22,326 bases of DNA. Origin: a virus. Location: positions 1-22,326 of IMG/VR virus record IMGVR_UViG_3300030333_004317; one strand, given 5' to 3'. Every line of letters begins with the position of its first letter. The stretch's first letter is position 1. The notes under the pieces were generated by a model. The model was not told the origin of the DNA. It saw only the letters and a list, made by a program, of their open reading frames with translations, and did no database searches. Positions 21,370 to 22,326 of this stretch are shown in pieces. The position numbers and the translations under genes were made by a program.

Positions 21370-22326
21370 ATGCCAATTACTCCATTTAATCAACTAAGAA
21401 ATCCACAGAGTGTTGGACGAACCTTCTTAAAATCAGATGGTAGTACAGTAACTACAGGTACAGGGTATGCAGTAATAGTTAGACTAAATACTATAATGTA
21501 CAGAAGATGGGAACCTTGTTTACCTTTAACAAATCCAATAACATTTAATTGTGGAAATCCTCCAATACAAATTAATGAACTTAATGTTGATGCTTCTACT
21601 CCTGGACTTGTTGATTTAGGTGGATCAGGTATTGATGCAGGTGATTGGGATAGTTGTTGTTCTGAAACAGGTCAACCAACTCATGCTTCATATACTGCGT
21701 TTATTTCTTTTGATGATTGGGCTAATAGTGATCTTTCTCAAATTGCTAATAATCCAGCTACATGGCAAAAAGATGAAAAACTTGTTTATAAGTTTGAAAG
21801 TAAAGATCCTACTTGGGAACCTCAAGCTAATGGTGCAGTACGTGCTACTGCAATATTTAGTTTTTCAATAATTGAAGTTGTAGATGAAACAATGTATAAT
21901 GCTGGAGCAGGTATTCCAGTAGATAATACTATTAGTAATCAATATGCTACTTATGGAGATATTCCTGTAGGTACAATTATGGCTACTCCAGGAGATCCTA
22001 ATTGTAATGGATGTACTGATTTATATGAAAATTTAGGTATAAAAACTAGACAAGGTGAAATAATAAATCAAAATCCTGGTTATTTTTTAGAATCTAAAGG
22101 TCCACAACAAATAAGTGGTATTGGTGCAGGTGCAGAAATAACTAGTACTGGAATGCATCCTTATGATGCATCATTTTCTTGGCCTTATCTAATGTATGAT
22201 CAACTTATTCCGCAAGTAGATTTAGTTCCAAGTGATATTCTACAGATGCTTAATGGATTTACATCTGGTTGGTATTTTGGAAAATTATGGAACTTTGAAT
22301 CAATAGCTTTACAAGGAACATGTGAA
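21370..22326 (+). CDS. Beta-rich virion-region protein, cut by the window end
   Basis: The frame from ATG at 21370 stays open for 319 codons to the last base, so the gene is partial at its 3' end. It opens MPITPFNQLRNPQSVGRTFL and is beta-rich, with cysteine groups FNCGNP, DSCCSETG and DPNCNGC that echo the 420-residue protein. Low charge, frequent glycine, asparagine and threonine and no membrane segment suggest a structural or fiber-type virion protein. The start follows the stop of the zinc-finger ORF by 3 bases. A reading frame of 83 codons inside it (21620-21871) is a shadow. Function beyond virion structure cannot be given. Confidence 0.75.
   Translation, partial: MPITPFNQLRNPQSVGRTFLKSDGSTVTTGTGYAVIVRLNTIMYRRWEPCLPLTNPITFNCGNPPIQINELNVDASTPGLVDLGGSGIDAGDWDSCCSETGQPTHASYTAFISFDDWANSDLSQIANNPATWQKDEKLVYKFESKDPTWEPQANGAVRATAIFSFSIIEVVDETMYNAGAGIPVDNTISNQYATYGDIPVGTIMATPGDPNCNGCTDLYENLGIKTRQGEIINQNPGYFLESKGPQQISGIGAGAEITSTGMHPYDASFSWPYLMYDQLIPQVDLVPSDILQMLNGFTSGWYFGKLWNFESIALQGTCE

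Noticed and set aside
1-22326. tRNA genes, CRISPR arrays, insertion sequences or integrase genes
   Set aside because: No cloverleaf-like sequence, regular spaced repeats, transposase or integrase could be found in the gaps or frames.

Overview
The window looks like part of a tailed double-stranded DNA phage (Caudoviricetes) that infects a Bacteroidota (probably flavobacterial or Bacteroides-like) host. The phage assignment rests on an uninterrupted DNA-packaging and virion-morphogenesis block: PhoH, an HU/IHF-like protein, a PD-(D/E)XK nuclease, GroES, large terminase, portal, scaffold-like protein, major capsid protein, then connector and tail-type proteins. No host gene is visible. The host inference rests on AT-rich DNA, A-rich leaders with almost no Shine-Dalgarno sequences, and two TAnnTTTG sites that match the -7 element of Bacteroidota promoters. 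The long terminase and very long portal with a glutamine-rich coiled-coil tail recall crAss-like and Cellulophaga phages, but without a database search this is only a likeness. The genetic code is standard: genes end in TAA, TAG and TGA.

Layout. (1) 1-605: one leftward small gene of unknown function (54-386) with its own hairpin terminator, then a 219-bp divergent intergenic region that is more GC-rich than its surroundings and holds direct repeats and hairpins. (2) 606-4310: a 1234-residue modular protein with an embedded GH24 (T4-type) lysozyme, recurring PKAQxG-like linker motifs, and a module that appears twice. It is best read as a virion protein or polyprotein that opens peptidoglycan during DNA entry. 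(3) 4374-5340: a UVR-motif protein and a PhoH-type ATPase behind a Bacteroidota-type promoter. (4) 5431-9149: a tightly overlapping cluster behind a second such promoter site. It encodes a coiled-coil protein, an L,D-transpeptidase-like protein, a winged-helix-like protein, an HU/IHF-like protein, a cysteine-rich protein, a PD-(D/E)XK nuclease, an unknown protein, a tiny membrane peptide and a GroES co-chaperonin. (5) 9142-17312: packaging and head genes (TerL, a 37-residue ORF, portal, scaffold-like protein, major capsid). (6) 17399-22326: virion genes downstream of the capsid, namely a 350-residue unknown, a connector-like protein, a cysteine-rich major structural protein, a 181-residue protein, a 50-residue zinc-finger-like protein, and a gene cut by the window end.

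How it fits together. TerL, portal, scaffold and capsid build and fill the head. GroES would retarget the host GroEL to fold the capsid, as T4 gp31 does. The HU-like protein and the nuclease probably act on phage DNA before or during packaging. Two peptidoglycan-active enzymes are present, one inside the large virion protein and one in the middle cluster. The two genes that look most highly expressed (capsid and the 420-residue protein) are each followed by a strong hairpin terminator with nearly the same stem. The structural genes carry an upstream AT-rich motif (AATCTTAGTATATTATA-like) that differs from the host-type promoters ahead of the middle genes, which suggests separate middle and late transcription.

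The most interesting elements are the modular lysozyme-bearing protein with its repeated linkers and duplicated module, the repeat-bearing divergent intergenic region, the shared late motif, and the CC-rich virion proteins.
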